From CAIQJJ01 sp049325275 (lineage in GTDB: Bacteria; Chloroflexota; Anaerolineae; Anaerolineales; UBA4823), in the NCBI GenBank assembly GCA_049325275.1, contig JBMOLU010000002.1, positions 310,001 through 374,000 on the forward strand: DNA of 64,000 nucleotides, given 5' to 3'. Position numbers and translations under genes: made by a program. Below are positions 40,694 to 49,653 of this stretch, piece by piece. The notes beneath the pieces were generated by a model. It was given only the letters and a program-made list of their open reading frames with translations, did no database searches and was not told the origin of the DNA. The number at the start of each line of letters is the position of its first letter. Within the stretch, counting starts at the first letter, position 1.

Positions 40694-42778
40694 ATGTCTC
40701 GCCCAATTCGTTCGCAAGTCTTTTCCCTGCTCGTCCTTTTCGCTATCGTGCTGGCGTCGTGTTCGCCGGCGACCGCTGCGGTCGTGCCAACCGATGTACC
40801 CGATACGGCCGCACCGACCAATCCGCCCGAGCCTACCGCCGCCCAGGCCAAAGCGCCGACGGCGACGACCGCTTCGCAGGAAAAGGCCACCGAGCCTGCG
40901 GCTGAAACCGCCCCGGCCGAGAAGCCGCTTGCCCCCAAGTATTCCGAAGCGCCCGGGCTGGCCGAACAGGTCAAGGCCGGCACACTGCCCTCGGTGGAAG
41001 AGCGCCTGCCGGAAAGCCCCTTGGTCGTCGAAGCTGCTGAAGTGGGCGTCTACGGTGGTATCTGGCGCATGGGGATGCGCGGCGGGACGGATGATCCCAG
41101 TTTCTACCGCATTCTCGGTTACGAAACCCTGGTGCGTTGGAGCCCCAACTGGGATGCTTTGATCCCCAACCTGGCCGAAAGCTGGGAGGTCAGCGACGAC
41201 GCCACGCAGTATATCTTTTATCTGCGCAAGGGGGTCAAGTGGTCCGACGGCGCGCCCTTTACCGCAGACGATCTCGTCTTCTGGTACCAGGACGTGATGT
41301 TGAACGCCGATCTGACCAAGTCTGCGCCCGGTTGGCTGACATCCGGCGGCGAGATGGTCGCCCTTGAAAAGCTCGACGATTTTTCGATTAAGTTTACCTT
41401 TAAACAGCCAAATGGCCTGTTTTTGCAGAATCTTGCGTCGCCCGATTCGCGTTCGGTGACGGCCGTCCCCGCGCATTTTGCCAAAAAGTATCACGCCGCT
41501 TACGTCGACGCCGCCGAGATGGAGAAGATGTTGGCCGATGGCGGTTATGCCAGCTGGACCGACCTGTTCATCGCCAGGGTCGTGCAGTCGGATGGCGGCG
41601 GGATGGGTCCCTACACGGTAGCCGGCCGGCCGACGTTGAACGCCTGGATGGTGGAAGAGCCCTTCTCCGGCAGCGCCACGCAGGTGACCCTCGTGCGCAA
41701 CCCCTATTATTGGAAGGTCGATCAGAACGGCCAGCAGTACCCGTATATCGACAAACTCGTTTACGAAGTTTTCCAGGACGTTCCCTCGATGCTGCTCAAG
41801 GCCACCAACGGCGAGATCGATTTCCAGATGCGCCACTTCAACACCCTGGCAAACAAGGCGGTCTTGTACGATAACATGGCCGTTGGAGGCTACCGCCTGT
41901 TCAAATTGCAGCAGTCGGGCAGCAACAGCAACGTCATCATGCTCAACCTGACGCACAAAGACCCGGCGATGCGTGAGATCTTCCAGAACAAGGACTTCCG
42001 CATTGGCCTGTCTTATGCCATCAACCGCCAGGAAGTTATCAACACCGTCTACGTGACGATGGGCAAGCCTTCCCAGCCGGCCACGCAGGAAGGCACCGCT
42101 TTCTACAACGAGCAGCTGGCAAACCAATACACCGAGTACGATCTCGCCAAGGCCAACGAATACCTGGACAAGGTCCTGCCTGAAAAGAACGCCGATGGCA
42201 TTCGCCTGCGCCCCGATGGCCAGCCGATGAGTTTCGTCATCGAAGTTGCCAATGCCAACACCGACCAGGTCGATACAGCCAACCTCGTCGCCAAGTACTG
42301 GAAGGCCGTCGGCGTCCTCGTGGAAGCCAAGTCGGAGGACCGCTCGTTGATGTACGAGCGCAAGAACAACAACGATCTCGATGCCATGATCTGGGGCGGT
42401 GAGGGTGGTCTCAACCCCATCCTGGACCCGCGCAACTTCTTCCCTAATGGGAATGAATCCGCTTACGCCGTTGCCTGGGCGGCCTGGTACGGTAACCCCG
42501 ACGATCCGTTGGCCGAAGAGCCGCCGGCGGAAGTCAAGGCCATGATGGAGAAGTTTGCCGAGGTGAAGACAGCGACGACCTGGGACGAACAGGTTGCCCT
42601 GATGAACGAACTGCTCCAGATGGCTGCCGATTACTTCCCCTGCATGGGCATTTCGACGCAGGCGCAGAGTTATGGGATCGCCAAGAACAATATGTACAAC
42701 GTTCCCGATGTGATCATCAATTCGTGGAGCTACCCCAGTCCGGCGCCCGTTAACGTCTTTACTTTCTTCTTTAGATAG
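40694..42778 (+). CDS. Opp-type oligosaccharide-binding lipoprotein, second operon
   Basis: From ATG 40694 (GGAGGA upstream) the protein has 694 residues. Lipobox VLASCSPA, then a long Ala/Pro/Thr-rich spacer (to about residue 80) and an SBP_bac_5 domain (WSPNWDALIPNLAESWEVSDDATQYIFYLRKGVKWSDGAPFTADDLVFWYQD; ends in a typical IINSWSYP segment). It is larger than the family norm and resembles binding proteins for complex oligosaccharides in plant-biomass degraders. Heads a complete importer operon next to the GH16 glucanase. Confidence 0.92.
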   Translation: MSRPIRSQVFSLLVLFAIVLASCSPATAAVVPTDVPDTAAPTNPPEPTAAQAKAPTATTASQEKATEPAAETAPAEKPLAPKYSEAPGLAEQVKAGTLPSVEERLPESPLVVEAAEVGVYGGIWRMGMRGGTDDPSFYRILGYETLVRWSPNWDALIPNLAESWEVSDDATQYIFYLRKGVKWSDGAPFTADDLVFWYQDVMLNADLTKSAPGWLTSGGEMVALEKLDDFSIKFTFKQPNGLFLQNLASPDSRSVTAVPAHFAKKYHAAYVDAAEMEKMLADGGYASWTDLFIARVVQSDGGGMGPYTVAGRPTLNAWMVEEPFSGSATQVTLVRNPYYWKVDQNGQQYPYIDKLVYEVFQDVPSMLLKATNGEIDFQMRHFNTLANKAVLYDNMAVGGYRLFKLQQSGSNSNVIMLNLTHKDPAMREIFQNKDFRIGLSYAINRQEVINTVYVTMGKPSQPATQEGTAFYNEQLANQYTEYDLAKANEYLDKVLPEKNADGIRLRPDGQPMSFVIEVANANTDQVDTANLVAKYWKAVGVLVEAKSEDRSLMYERKNNNDLDAMIWGGEGGLNPILDPRNFFPNGNESAYAVAWAAWYGNPDDPLAEEPPAEVKAMMEKFAEVKTATTWDEQVALMNELLQMAADYFPCMGISTQAQSYGIAKNNMYNVPDVIINSWSYPSPAPVNVFTFFFR

Positions 42779-42821
42779 GGTGTTCTTTTCTCCTCTCCTC
42801 GTGGTGGTTTGTTCGTGGTAA

Positions 42822-42851
42822 CCGGAGGCTGGCTCACAAGCCAGCCTCCGG
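42822..42851 (+). terminator. Hairpin after the second binding-protein gene
   Basis: CCGGAGGCTGGCT (42822-42834) pairs perfectly with 42839-42851 across a 4-base loop. As in the first Opp-type operon, it lies between binding protein and permease genes and probably sets their expression ratio. Confidence 0.7.
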
Positions 42852-42914
42852 CCCATCACGGCAAAAAGCAGGCGCCTGCCTGCGCTTGAATGCTTATCCC
42901 GGAGGGCACAGGCC

Positions 42915-43901
42915 GTGCTTGGTTACATTTTGCGACGCATCCTGGTCATGATCCCGACCCTTTTTTTGGCATCGGTGGTGGCTTTTGCGATCATTCAGCT
43001 TCCGCCGGGAGATTTTGCAACGAGTTATGTGGCCGGCCTGGCGGCAATGGGCGATACCGTCAGCCAGGACGCCTTGGAAAGCCTGCGCGAGGCCTACGGT
43101 CTCGATCAGCCGGTCCTGGTCCAGTATTTCAAGTGGATCGGAGGTATTCTGACGCGTGGCGATTACGGCATCTCCTTCGAGCACCGCGAGCCGGTTGCGG
43201 CCCTCATTTGGGACCGTGTCTGGTTGACGATGTGGCTTTCGCTGTGCAGCGTTCTGCTGACCTGGATCATTGCCTTTCCGATCGGCATTTATTCGGCCGT
43301 CAAGCAATATTCTGTGGGCGATTATCTGTTCACGCTGATCGGCTTTGTCGGCGTTTCCGTGCCGGCTTTCCTGATCGCCCTGGTGCTGATGTACATCCAG
43401 TTCAAGTATTTCGGCAAAACGACCAGCGGGCTGTTTTCTTCGGCGTTCATCAACGCTGCCTGGAGTTGGGAGCGCGTCAAGGACCTGCTCGCTCACCTGT
43501 GGCTGCCCGCCCTGATCCTGGGCCTGAGCGGCACAGCCGAGCTGATCCGCATCTTGCGGGCCAATCTGCTCGACGAACTGCGCCGCCCCTACGTGATCAC
43601 GGCACGCGCCAAGGGGCTGCACGAGTGGCTTGTGATCCTCAAGTACCCGGTGCGCCTGGCGCTCAACCCATTCGTCAGCACGCTGGGTTGGATCCTCCCC
43701 GGCCTGATTTCCGGTTCGATCATTCTTTCGCAGGTCATGAACCTGCCCACCACCGGGCCGCTGCTTCTGCGATCCTTGCAATCACAGGACATGTACCTGG
43801 CCGGTTCGATGATCCTGATCCTGAGCGTGGCTACGGTGATCGGCACGTTCGTTTCGGACATCCTCCTGGCGCTGCTCGATCCGCGCATCCGCTACCAGTG
43901 A
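42915..43901 (+). CDS. Opp-type permease (OppB/DppB-like), second operon
   Basis: A 328-residue permease from GTG 42915 with GGAGG at 42901-42905. It opens LGYILRRILVMIPTLFLASVVAFAIIQLPPGD and has the docking loop RANLLDELRRPYVITARAKGLHEWLVILKYPVRLALNP. Six membrane helices. Forms the channel with the next gene product. Confidence 0.94.
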   Translation: MLGYILRRILVMIPTLFLASVVAFAIIQLPPGDFATSYVAGLAAMGDTVSQDALESLREAYGLDQPVLVQYFKWIGGILTRGDYGISFEHREPVAALIWDRVWLTMWLSLCSVLLTWIIAFPIGIYSAVKQYSVGDYLFTLIGFVGVSVPAFLIALVLMYIQFKYFGKTTSGLFSSAFINAAWSWERVKDLLAHLWLPALILGLSGTAELIRILRANLLDELRRPYVITARAKGLHEWLVILKYPVRLALNPFVSTLGWILPGLISGSIILSQVMNLPTTGPLLLRSLQSQDMYLAGSMILILSVATVIGTFVSDILLALLDPRIRYQ

Positions 43902-43946
43902 GCGCACCCTATTCCCTTTGCCGCCCCCGTTGGAGCAAAACACGCA

Positions 43947-45071
43947 ATGGAAACTGTTGATCCCACGTCGACCGCCCCCGAAGTTGAAGCCAGGGTCTTT
44001 GTCGCGCCGCAGTGGAAGCTGGTCTGGTGGAAATTCCGCAAGCACAAGATCGCCCTGGTTTGCGGCCTGGTGATGATCGTCATCTACCTGATCGCACTGT
44101 TCGCCGATTTTTTGGCCCCTTTCGATCCGACTCTGACCCATTCGGACTATTTGTACGCCCCACCCCAGGCCATCCACTTTCGCAATCAGCAGGGCCGGTG
44201 GGGCCTGTACGTCTACGGCCTGACCAGTACGGTCGACCCCGAAGCGCTGCGCCGCGTCTTTACGCTCGATACGAGCGCCGAAATCCCCCTCGAGTGGTTT
44301 GCCGAAGGCTGGCCCTATAAGTTTCTGGGGCTGTTCCCGGCCGACCGCCACCTGTTTGGCCCCGTCGATCCGGCGCAGCCGGTGTACTTGCTGGGCGCCG
44401 ACCGGTTGGGGCGCGATCTGTTCAGCCGCGTGATCATAGGCACGCGCGTTTCGATGTCGATCGGCTTGATCGGCGTGCTGCTGAGCCTGGTGCTGGGTAT
44501 CTTTCTGGGCGGCATCTCGGGCTACTACGGCGGCGCCATCGACCAGTTGATCCAGCGCACGATCGATTTCTTGCGTTCGATCCCCTCGATCCCGCTGTGG
44601 ATGGGCCTGGCGGCTGCGCTACCGCTCCAGTGGCCGCCGCAAACGGTCTATTTCGCCATCACCGTGATCCTCTCACTGATCGGTTGGACGAGCCTGGCGC
44701 GTGTGGTGCGCGGGCGTTTCCTGTCGCTGCGGGAAGAGGATTTCGTCACCGCCGCGCGCCTGGAAGGCGCGAGCAACCCGCGCATTATCTTCTATCACAT
44801 GCTACCGGCCTTCACCAGCCACATCATCGCTTCGGTCACGTTGGCTATCCCAAGCATGATTCTTTCGGAGACCTCGCTCAGCTTCCTCGGCCTCGGTTTG
44901 CGTGAGCCGGTGGTTAGCTGGGGTGTGCTGTTGCAGGACGCCCAGGATATCCGTTCGATCGCCACCGCCCCCTGGCTGCTGATCCCCGCCCTGGCGGTGG
45001 TGGTCTCCGTGCTGGCGTTGAATTTCCTGGGCGATGGGTTGCGAGACGCGGCCGATCCGTACGCTCGTTGA
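43947..45071 (+). CDS. Opp-type permease (OppC/DppC-like), second operon
   Basis: A 374-residue permease. A cytoplasmic N-terminus (WWKFRKHKIALVCGLVMIVIY) precedes helix 1, then an external loop of about 120 residues longer than usual, then YLLGADRLGRDLFSRVIIGTRVSM and the docking loop RGRFLSLREEDFVTAARLEGASNPRIIFYHMLP. The C-terminus (LNFLGDGLRDAADP) is typical of the family. Confidence 0.94.
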   Translation: METVDPTSTAPEVEARVFVAPQWKLVWWKFRKHKIALVCGLVMIVIYLIALFADFLAPFDPTLTHSDYLYAPPQAIHFRNQQGRWGLYVYGLTSTVDPEALRRVFTLDTSAEIPLEWFAEGWPYKFLGLFPADRHLFGPVDPAQPVYLLGADRLGRDLFSRVIIGTRVSMSIGLIGVLLSLVLGIFLGGISGYYGGAIDQLIQRTIDFLRSIPSIPLWMGLAAALPLQWPPQTVYFAITVILSLIGWTSLARVVRGRFLSLREEDFVTAARLEGASNPRIIFYHMLPAFTSHIIASVTLAIPSMILSETSLSFLGLGLREPVVSWGVLLQDAQDIRSIATAPWLLIPALAVVVSVLALNFLGDGLRDAADPYAR

Positions 45072-45116
45072 GCGGGCGCACAAGGCTTTTTTACCCGGTA
45101 GAAAAACGAGGAAGGC

Positions 45117-46148
45117 ATGGATTCTACTCCCCCACTGCTTGAAATCAACGGCCTGAAAACCTACTTTTTTCTCGATGAAGGCGTCGTCAAGGCAGTCGAA
45201 GGCGCCGACCTGGCGGTGCCGCAGCGTGCTACGGTAGGCATCGTGGGTGAAAGCGGTTGCGGCAAGACGGTTACGGCGTACTCGATCTTGCAGCTCGTCG
45301 AGCGCCCGGGGCGCATCGAGGCCGGGGAAGTTCTCTGGCATCGCGCAACGGGTGATTTGGAAGAAGTCGTCGATCTGGCAGCGCTCAAGCCGAACAGCCG
45401 TGCCATGCGCAGCGTTCGGGGTGGAGAGATCGCCATGATCTTCCAGGAGCCGCTCTCTTCGCTTTCACCTGTGCACACCATCGGCGATCAGATCGTCGAA
45501 GCGATTGCGCTGCACCGCCCCGTGCGGCGTCACGAAGCCCGTCAGCAGGCCATCGAAATGCTGCACCGCGTCGGAATCCCCAGGCCCGAGCAGCGTATCG
45601 ACGCCTACCCTTTCCAGCTCAGCGGCGGCATGCGCCAACGGGCGATGATCGCCCTGGCGCTGTCGTGCTATCCGAAGCTGCTGATCGCCGACGAGCCGAC
45701 CACGGCCCTCGATGTGACCACCCAGGCGCAAATTCTCGAGTTGATGCTCGAATTGCAGCAGGATTTCGGCATGTCGATCCTCCTGATCACGCACAACCTG
45801 GGTGTGGTGGCCGAAACCTGCGACCAGGTGGTGGTGATGTACCTGGGGGAAGTGGTCGAACGGGCCGGCACGCCTGCCTTGTTCGAAGACCCGCTGCACC
45901 CGTATACCGAGGCCTTGCTGCGCTCGATTCCCAAGCTCGGCCAGCGCAACCAGGGTCGCCTCGACCCGATCCGGGGGATGGTGCCCGACCCGTACAACCG
46001 GCCTGCCGGCTGCGCCTTTCACCCGCGCTGCACGCGGCGGATCGCCGGGGTGTGCGACCGGCAGCACCCCGAACTGATCCAGATCCCGGCATCCGATGGT
46101 TCGAGCCGCGCGGTACGCTGTTTCCTGTACGGAGAATCCCATGACTGA
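45117..46148 (+). CDS. Opp-type importer ATPase (OppD/DppD-like), second operon
   Basis: A 343-residue ATPase with Walker A (GESGCGKTVTAYSIL), signature (LSGGMRQRAMIAL), Walker B (LLIADEPTTALD), switch His (LITHNLGVV) and the oligopeptide-transporter C-terminal cysteine region (PAGCAFHPRCTRRIAGVC). Ends eight bases inside the next gene. Confidence 0.95.
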   Translation: MDSTPPLLEINGLKTYFFLDEGVVKAVEGADLAVPQRATVGIVGESGCGKTVTAYSILQLVERPGRIEAGEVLWHRATGDLEEVVDLAALKPNSRAMRSVRGGEIAMIFQEPLSSLSPVHTIGDQIVEAIALHRPVRRHEARQQAIEMLHRVGIPRPEQRIDAYPFQLSGGMRQRAMIALALSCYPKLLIADEPTTALDVTTQAQILELMLELQQDFGMSILLITHNLGVVAETCDQVVVMYLGEVVERAGTPALFEDPLHPYTEALLRSIPKLGQRNQGRLDPIRGMVPDPYNRPAGCAFHPRCTRRIAGVCDRQHPELIQIPASDGSSRAVRCFLYGESHD

Positions 46149-47172
46149 AACGCCCACGGCCTCCTCGCAGGCCTTGTTGGCCGTCGACGGCCTCAAAATG
46201 TATTTTCCCATCCGCAAAGGTTTTGCCCGGCGGGTTGTCGGTCACGTGCGTGCGGTGGACGACGTCAGCTTTGCCGTGAGCGGCGGCGAAACGCTTGGCC
46301 TGGTGGGCGAAAGCGGCTGTGGCAAGACGACGATTGGCCGCTGCTTGCTGCGGGCTTACACGCCCACCGCCGGCGCGGTGCGCTACGAGACGGCGGTGGG
46401 CGGGCAGGTCGACCTGGCCACCTTACCCGAAAAGGACCTGAAGCCCTACCGCCGTGAACTGCGCATGATCTTTCAGGACCCGTACTCTTCCCTCAACCCG
46501 CGCTTGACCGTGCTGGACATCATTGCCGAACCTTTGCGCATCCATCAGGCGGCTCATGGGAAAGAGATTGAAGATCGTGTAGCCGAACTGCTTCGCAAGG
46601 TTGGCCTGCGCCCCGAATACATGCGCCGTTACCCACATGCCTTCTCCGGCGGCCAGCGCCAGCGCATCGGCCTGGCGCGCGCCCTGGCGCTCAACCCGCG
46701 CCTGGTGATCTGCGACGAACCCGTCTCGGCTCTGGATGTTTCGGTGCAGGCGCAAATTCTCAACCTGTTGCAGGATTTGCAAGCCGAACTGAACCTGACC
46801 TACATTTTTATTTCCCACGACCTGAGCGTGGTCGAGTACCTGGCCAGCCGCGTCGCCGTGATGTATGTCGGCAAGCTCGTCGAAATCGCCGCGACCGCCC
46901 AACTCTTCGGCCACCCCAGACACCCCTACACCGAAGCTTTGCTCTCGGCAGTGCCCAATCCCAGGCCCGCCGGCAGACCGCAGCGCATCCTCCTGCAGGG
47001 CGATGTGGCCGACCCGGCCAACCCACCCTCGGGTTGCTATTTTCAACCTCGCTGCCCATACGCCCAGGAGCGCTGCCACATCGAAACGCCCGTTTTGCGC
47101 GAGATCGAACCCGGCCACCGGGCGGCCTGCCACTTTGCCAAGGCGCTGGTGTTGAAGGGGGTGGCGGGGTAA
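46141..47172 (+). CDS. Opp-type importer ATPase (OppF/DppF-like), second operon
   Basis: From ATG 46141 the protein has 343 residues: Walker A (GESGCGKTTIGRCLL), signature (FSGGQRQRIGLARAL), Walker B (LVICDEPVSALD), switch His (FISHDLSVVEYL) and the C-terminal cysteine region (PSGCYFQPRCPYAQERC). It completes the five-gene importer. The start overlaps the preceding stop, indicating coupled translation. Confidence 0.95.
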   Translation: MTETPTASSQALLAVDGLKMYFPIRKGFARRVVGHVRAVDDVSFAVSGGETLGLVGESGCGKTTIGRCLLRAYTPTAGAVRYETAVGGQVDLATLPEKDLKPYRRELRMIFQDPYSSLNPRLTVLDIIAEPLRIHQAAHGKEIEDRVAELLRKVGLRPEYMRRYPHAFSGGQRQRIGLARALALNPRLVICDEPVSALDVSVQAQILNLLQDLQAELNLTYIFISHDLSVVEYLASRVAVMYVGKLVEIAATAQLFGHPRHPYTEALLSAVPNPRPAGRPQRILLQGDVADPANPPSGCYFQPRCPYAQERCHIETPVLREIEPGHRAACHFAKALVLKGVAG

Positions 47173-47188
47173 GCGGTTTCATATTTTC

Positions 47189-47275
47189 GGGTCTTCCGGG
47201 TTTAGCGTGAGCCATATTTTTTAGCAGGTGGCACGGTAAGGTTGAGTTTTGACGAAGCGGCAGACCCGAAAACCT
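47189..47275 (+). repeat. GGGTCTT repeat copy 3 joined to a remnant of the small membrane-protein gene
   Basis: 47189-47210 is the third copy of the GGGTCTTCCGGGTTTAGCGTGA repeat. 47216-47256 matches 49306-49345, inside the small membrane-protein gene, and from about 47257 the sequence jumps to match 49497 onward. The block is bounded by TTTTCGGGTCT (47184-47194) and its reverse complement near 47265-47275. It is a collapsed copy of the region before the terminator at 49569. Confidence 0.7.
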
Positions 47276-47325
47276 TTTCCCGCTTGCCGGGTGCCTGATT
47301 CTGGGATAGGTTTTCCCTTTTCAAG

Positions 47326-47366
47326 CCAAAACGCCCGTAGAGAAGTCGCTTCTACGGGCGTTTTGG
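47326..47366. terminator. Bidirectional terminator, duplicated copy
   Basis: CCAAAACGCCCGTAGA (47326-47341) is perfectly mirrored at 47351-47366 around a 9-base loop. It follows the Opp operon, but its flanks (TTTTCCC...TTTTCAAGCC) match those of the terminator at 49569-49605, so it arrived by duplication. Confidence 0.8.
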
Positions 47367-47390
47367 TACCGGCGGATTGGGGTTAAAAAG

Positions 47391-47683
47391 CTAGCGGAAG
47401 ATTATCGGCAGGAAGACCCGGTAACCGGCGACACGCGTCGTCAGCACGGACGATGCGTGAAACCGCGATCGCCACTTCGTCCTCGTCGCCGCCCGGCGGC
47501 ATCGGCCTGGATGGCGACGAGGACGGTGAACTGGGCGCCTTCACCGGTGTTCAAGACGGATCGGTGCCGCCCGTCTCGGTGATGGTGCAGGTGTTCGCCA
47601 CGTCGCCGGTGTTGGTGAGCCGCAAAGGCAGATGTGAACGTCTCGCACGCGCTGTCCAGCCCGGCGGCTGCACGGGACCGTGC
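47391..47683 (-). pseudogene. Decayed C-terminal fragment of the giant secreted protein gene
   Basis: The DNA matches 49660-49985 with several deletions that break the frame. The terminal codons still read G-Y-R-V-F-L-P-I-I-F-R-stop on the minus strand, as in the intact gene (ending FLPIIVR). It is the partner of the duplicated terminator beside it. Confidence 0.88.
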
Positions 47684-47689
47684 GACGCC

Positions 47690-49017
47690 GCAGGCAACCG
47701 CCTGCCCACCTCAATCGAATCCCTGCTTACGGGTGGGACGACAACGGCAACCTGCTTTCGGACGGGGTGTATACTTATAGCTATGATGCAGCCAATCGTC
47801 TGATCAGCGTGATCGATGGAAACAGGATCAGTACATATGCCTACAACGGCAACGGAGACCGCTTGCAGCAGACAGTCAACGGCGTGACCACAAACTACAC
47901 CCTCGATCTCAATACCGGCCTGATCCAGGTGCTGGACGACAACGCCAACACCTATCTTTACGGTCGCGGCCGCATCGCCCAAACGGAACACGTTTCAGGT
48001 ATCCCGCAGTACTTCCTCGGCGACGCCAGGCGACTGCATGCAGTCGCAGGCTCCGTACGCCAACTGGCCGACGCAACCGGCGAAATCACCCTGGCGCGCA
48101 GCTACACTCCCTACGGCGAAGTCCTATCCAGCGCCGGCTGGGGGGAGACGAGTTACAGCTTTACCGGGGAGATGGCGGACAGTTACAGCGGCCTGCTCTA
48201 CCTGCGGGCCAGGTACTATGCGCCGGGGATGGGGAGATTCTTGTCGCGGGATACCTGGCGGGGAGACGAAATGCAACCCGATTCATACAATGCCTGGCTT
48301 TATGTGTATGCCAATCCTGTCAATCTGGTTGATCCTACTGGAATGATGGCGTGTGTTAATAGTAATGACTCTGACTGTATACAAAAAATATCTCAACTAC
48401 TCACAAAAGCTCAGGAGATAAAGAATTCGGTAAAAATTGGAAATTTGTTGCCTGTGGAGGGTTTTGCACAGTTTACTGATAAAGCTGATGACTTATTCGA
48501 CCATGACATTCGTGGCATGATGTGGGGAATGACTAGGATATTAATTGATGTAGATATGAATGATGAAGTTCCTGTATGGTTTTGGGGAGGTTTGAAAGGC
48601 TATATGCCAGAGACTTTTGTTGAACCAGGTCAGTATTATATAGGTCAGAATTTTCTTCCTTACAAACATGATCCAGCAAAAGGTCACGGGCATTCGGAAC
48701 GCGGTGATTGGCACATAGATTTTTGGGACGAAACGCCCAATCAAGCATATCACTTTTGATGTTACGTTGCATCTGTGTATAGTGATGGCAAATCTCTCCC
48801 ACAACTTGTGAATTTTCTTCACGATCCCCATGGAGTTTTTGGAACTGGGAAAGGAACAAAGGAGGATTTTGACTTAGGTCAAATAGGAGTTTTTTTGGGA
48901 TATGACTTATGGGAGAGGACGAGATGGGAATATATTGCTCAATGTAAGGATTACCCCCACGCACACATAAATCTTGGCGCGTGGATTAGAACAAATCTAA
49001 AAGAATCTATACCATAA
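47690..49017 (+). pseudogene. Rhs/YD-repeat C-terminal fragment with AT-rich tip domain
   Basis: The frame opens inside the decayed fragment without a credible start. It encodes YD repeats (WDDNGNLLSDGVYTYSYDAANRL, YAYNGNGDRLQQTVNG) and the Rhs core boundary (YLRARYYAPGMGRFLSRDT, NPVNLVDPTG). The tip after about 48345 is AT-rich and includes GHGHSERGDWHIDFWDE. A TGA at 48757-48759 interrupts it, but the same frame stays open to 49017 (ending HINLGAWIRTNLKESIP), so the tip probably suffered a nonsense mutation; alternatively 48760-49017 is unrelated. The tip is presumably a toxin of unrecognised type. Most of a normal Rhs protein is missing, so this is an orphan module. Confidence 0.75.
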
Positions 49018-49042
49018 CCGGTTGAGAAGGGCAGGTCCGAAA

Positions 49043-49423
49043 GTGTTTGTTGCCAGAGAAAGTAAATTTCGAAAGTTACTCTTATTCTCGTCGTTTGTTA
49101 TTCTGCTTGTGGCTTGTATTCTGCCTCTTTTAACTGTAAAAATTGTTGTGAATGCAGAACGACACTATTTATACTGCGAATTGTTAAGACCTGGGTTAAC
49201 TCGTTTACAAACACAACATGCTCTAGAGCAAATTGGCCCTTATCGAGCTTGGGAAGATTCGGTGTTAGAACTCACTTATGTGGGTTTTAAAAGTCCTTTG
49301 ACCGCTTTTTTAGTAGGTGGCACGATAAGGCTAGATTTTGACGAAAATGATCGCTTACATAGTGTGTATAGGCAAGTTGGGTTCGGAGACTGGGCGCTCG
49401 CCGCAACCTGTTCAGAGAACTAG
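49043..49423 (+). CDS. Small membrane protein, possible immunity protein
   Basis: From GTG 49043 (AGAAGGGCAGG upstream; TTG 49022 is another possible start) the protein has 126 residues. One membrane helix (about 12-33) is followed by LLRPGLTRLQTQHALEQIGPY, a pattern seen in small lipoprotein- and membrane-associated proteins. AT-rich like the Rhs tip 26 bases upstream, which suggests they moved together; immunity to the tip is a guess from position. A piece of this gene is duplicated at 47216-47256. Confidence 0.55.
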   Translation: MFVARESKFRKLLLFSSFVILLVACILPLLTVKIVVNAERHYLYCELLRPGLTRLQTQHALEQIGPYRAWEDSVLELTYVGFKSPLTAFLVGGTIRLDFDENDRLHSVYRQVGFGDWALAATCSEN

Positions 49424-49568
49424 CCATGGTGCTGTCTTTGGAACGCATGGTGCGTTTGGCAGACATGAAAACAACTCCAGAGCGGTGAGTTCGCCGTAGC
49501 GGCAGACCCGAAAATCTTTTCCCACTTGCCAAGTGCCTGATTCAGGAACGGGTTTTCCCTTTTCAAGC

Positions 49569-49605
49569 CAAACCGCCCGCAGAAGTGACTTCTGCGGGCG
49601 GTTTG
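49569..49605. terminator. Bidirectional terminator between convergent genes
   Basis: CAAACCGCCCGCAGAAG (49569-49585) is perfectly mirrored at 49589-49605 with loop TGA, followed by TTG-TTT. It separates the small membrane-protein gene from the giant secreted protein gene. Confidence 0.85.
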
Positions 49606-49653
49606 TTGTTTGGCGCTGCCTGGCTCACTGCCAGGCAGCATCGGGTTGAAAGC

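Noticed and set aside
40661..42859. 732-codon open frame on the minus strand
   Set aside because: Antisense to the second binding-lipoprotein gene, which has a lipobox, ribosome site and family motifs.
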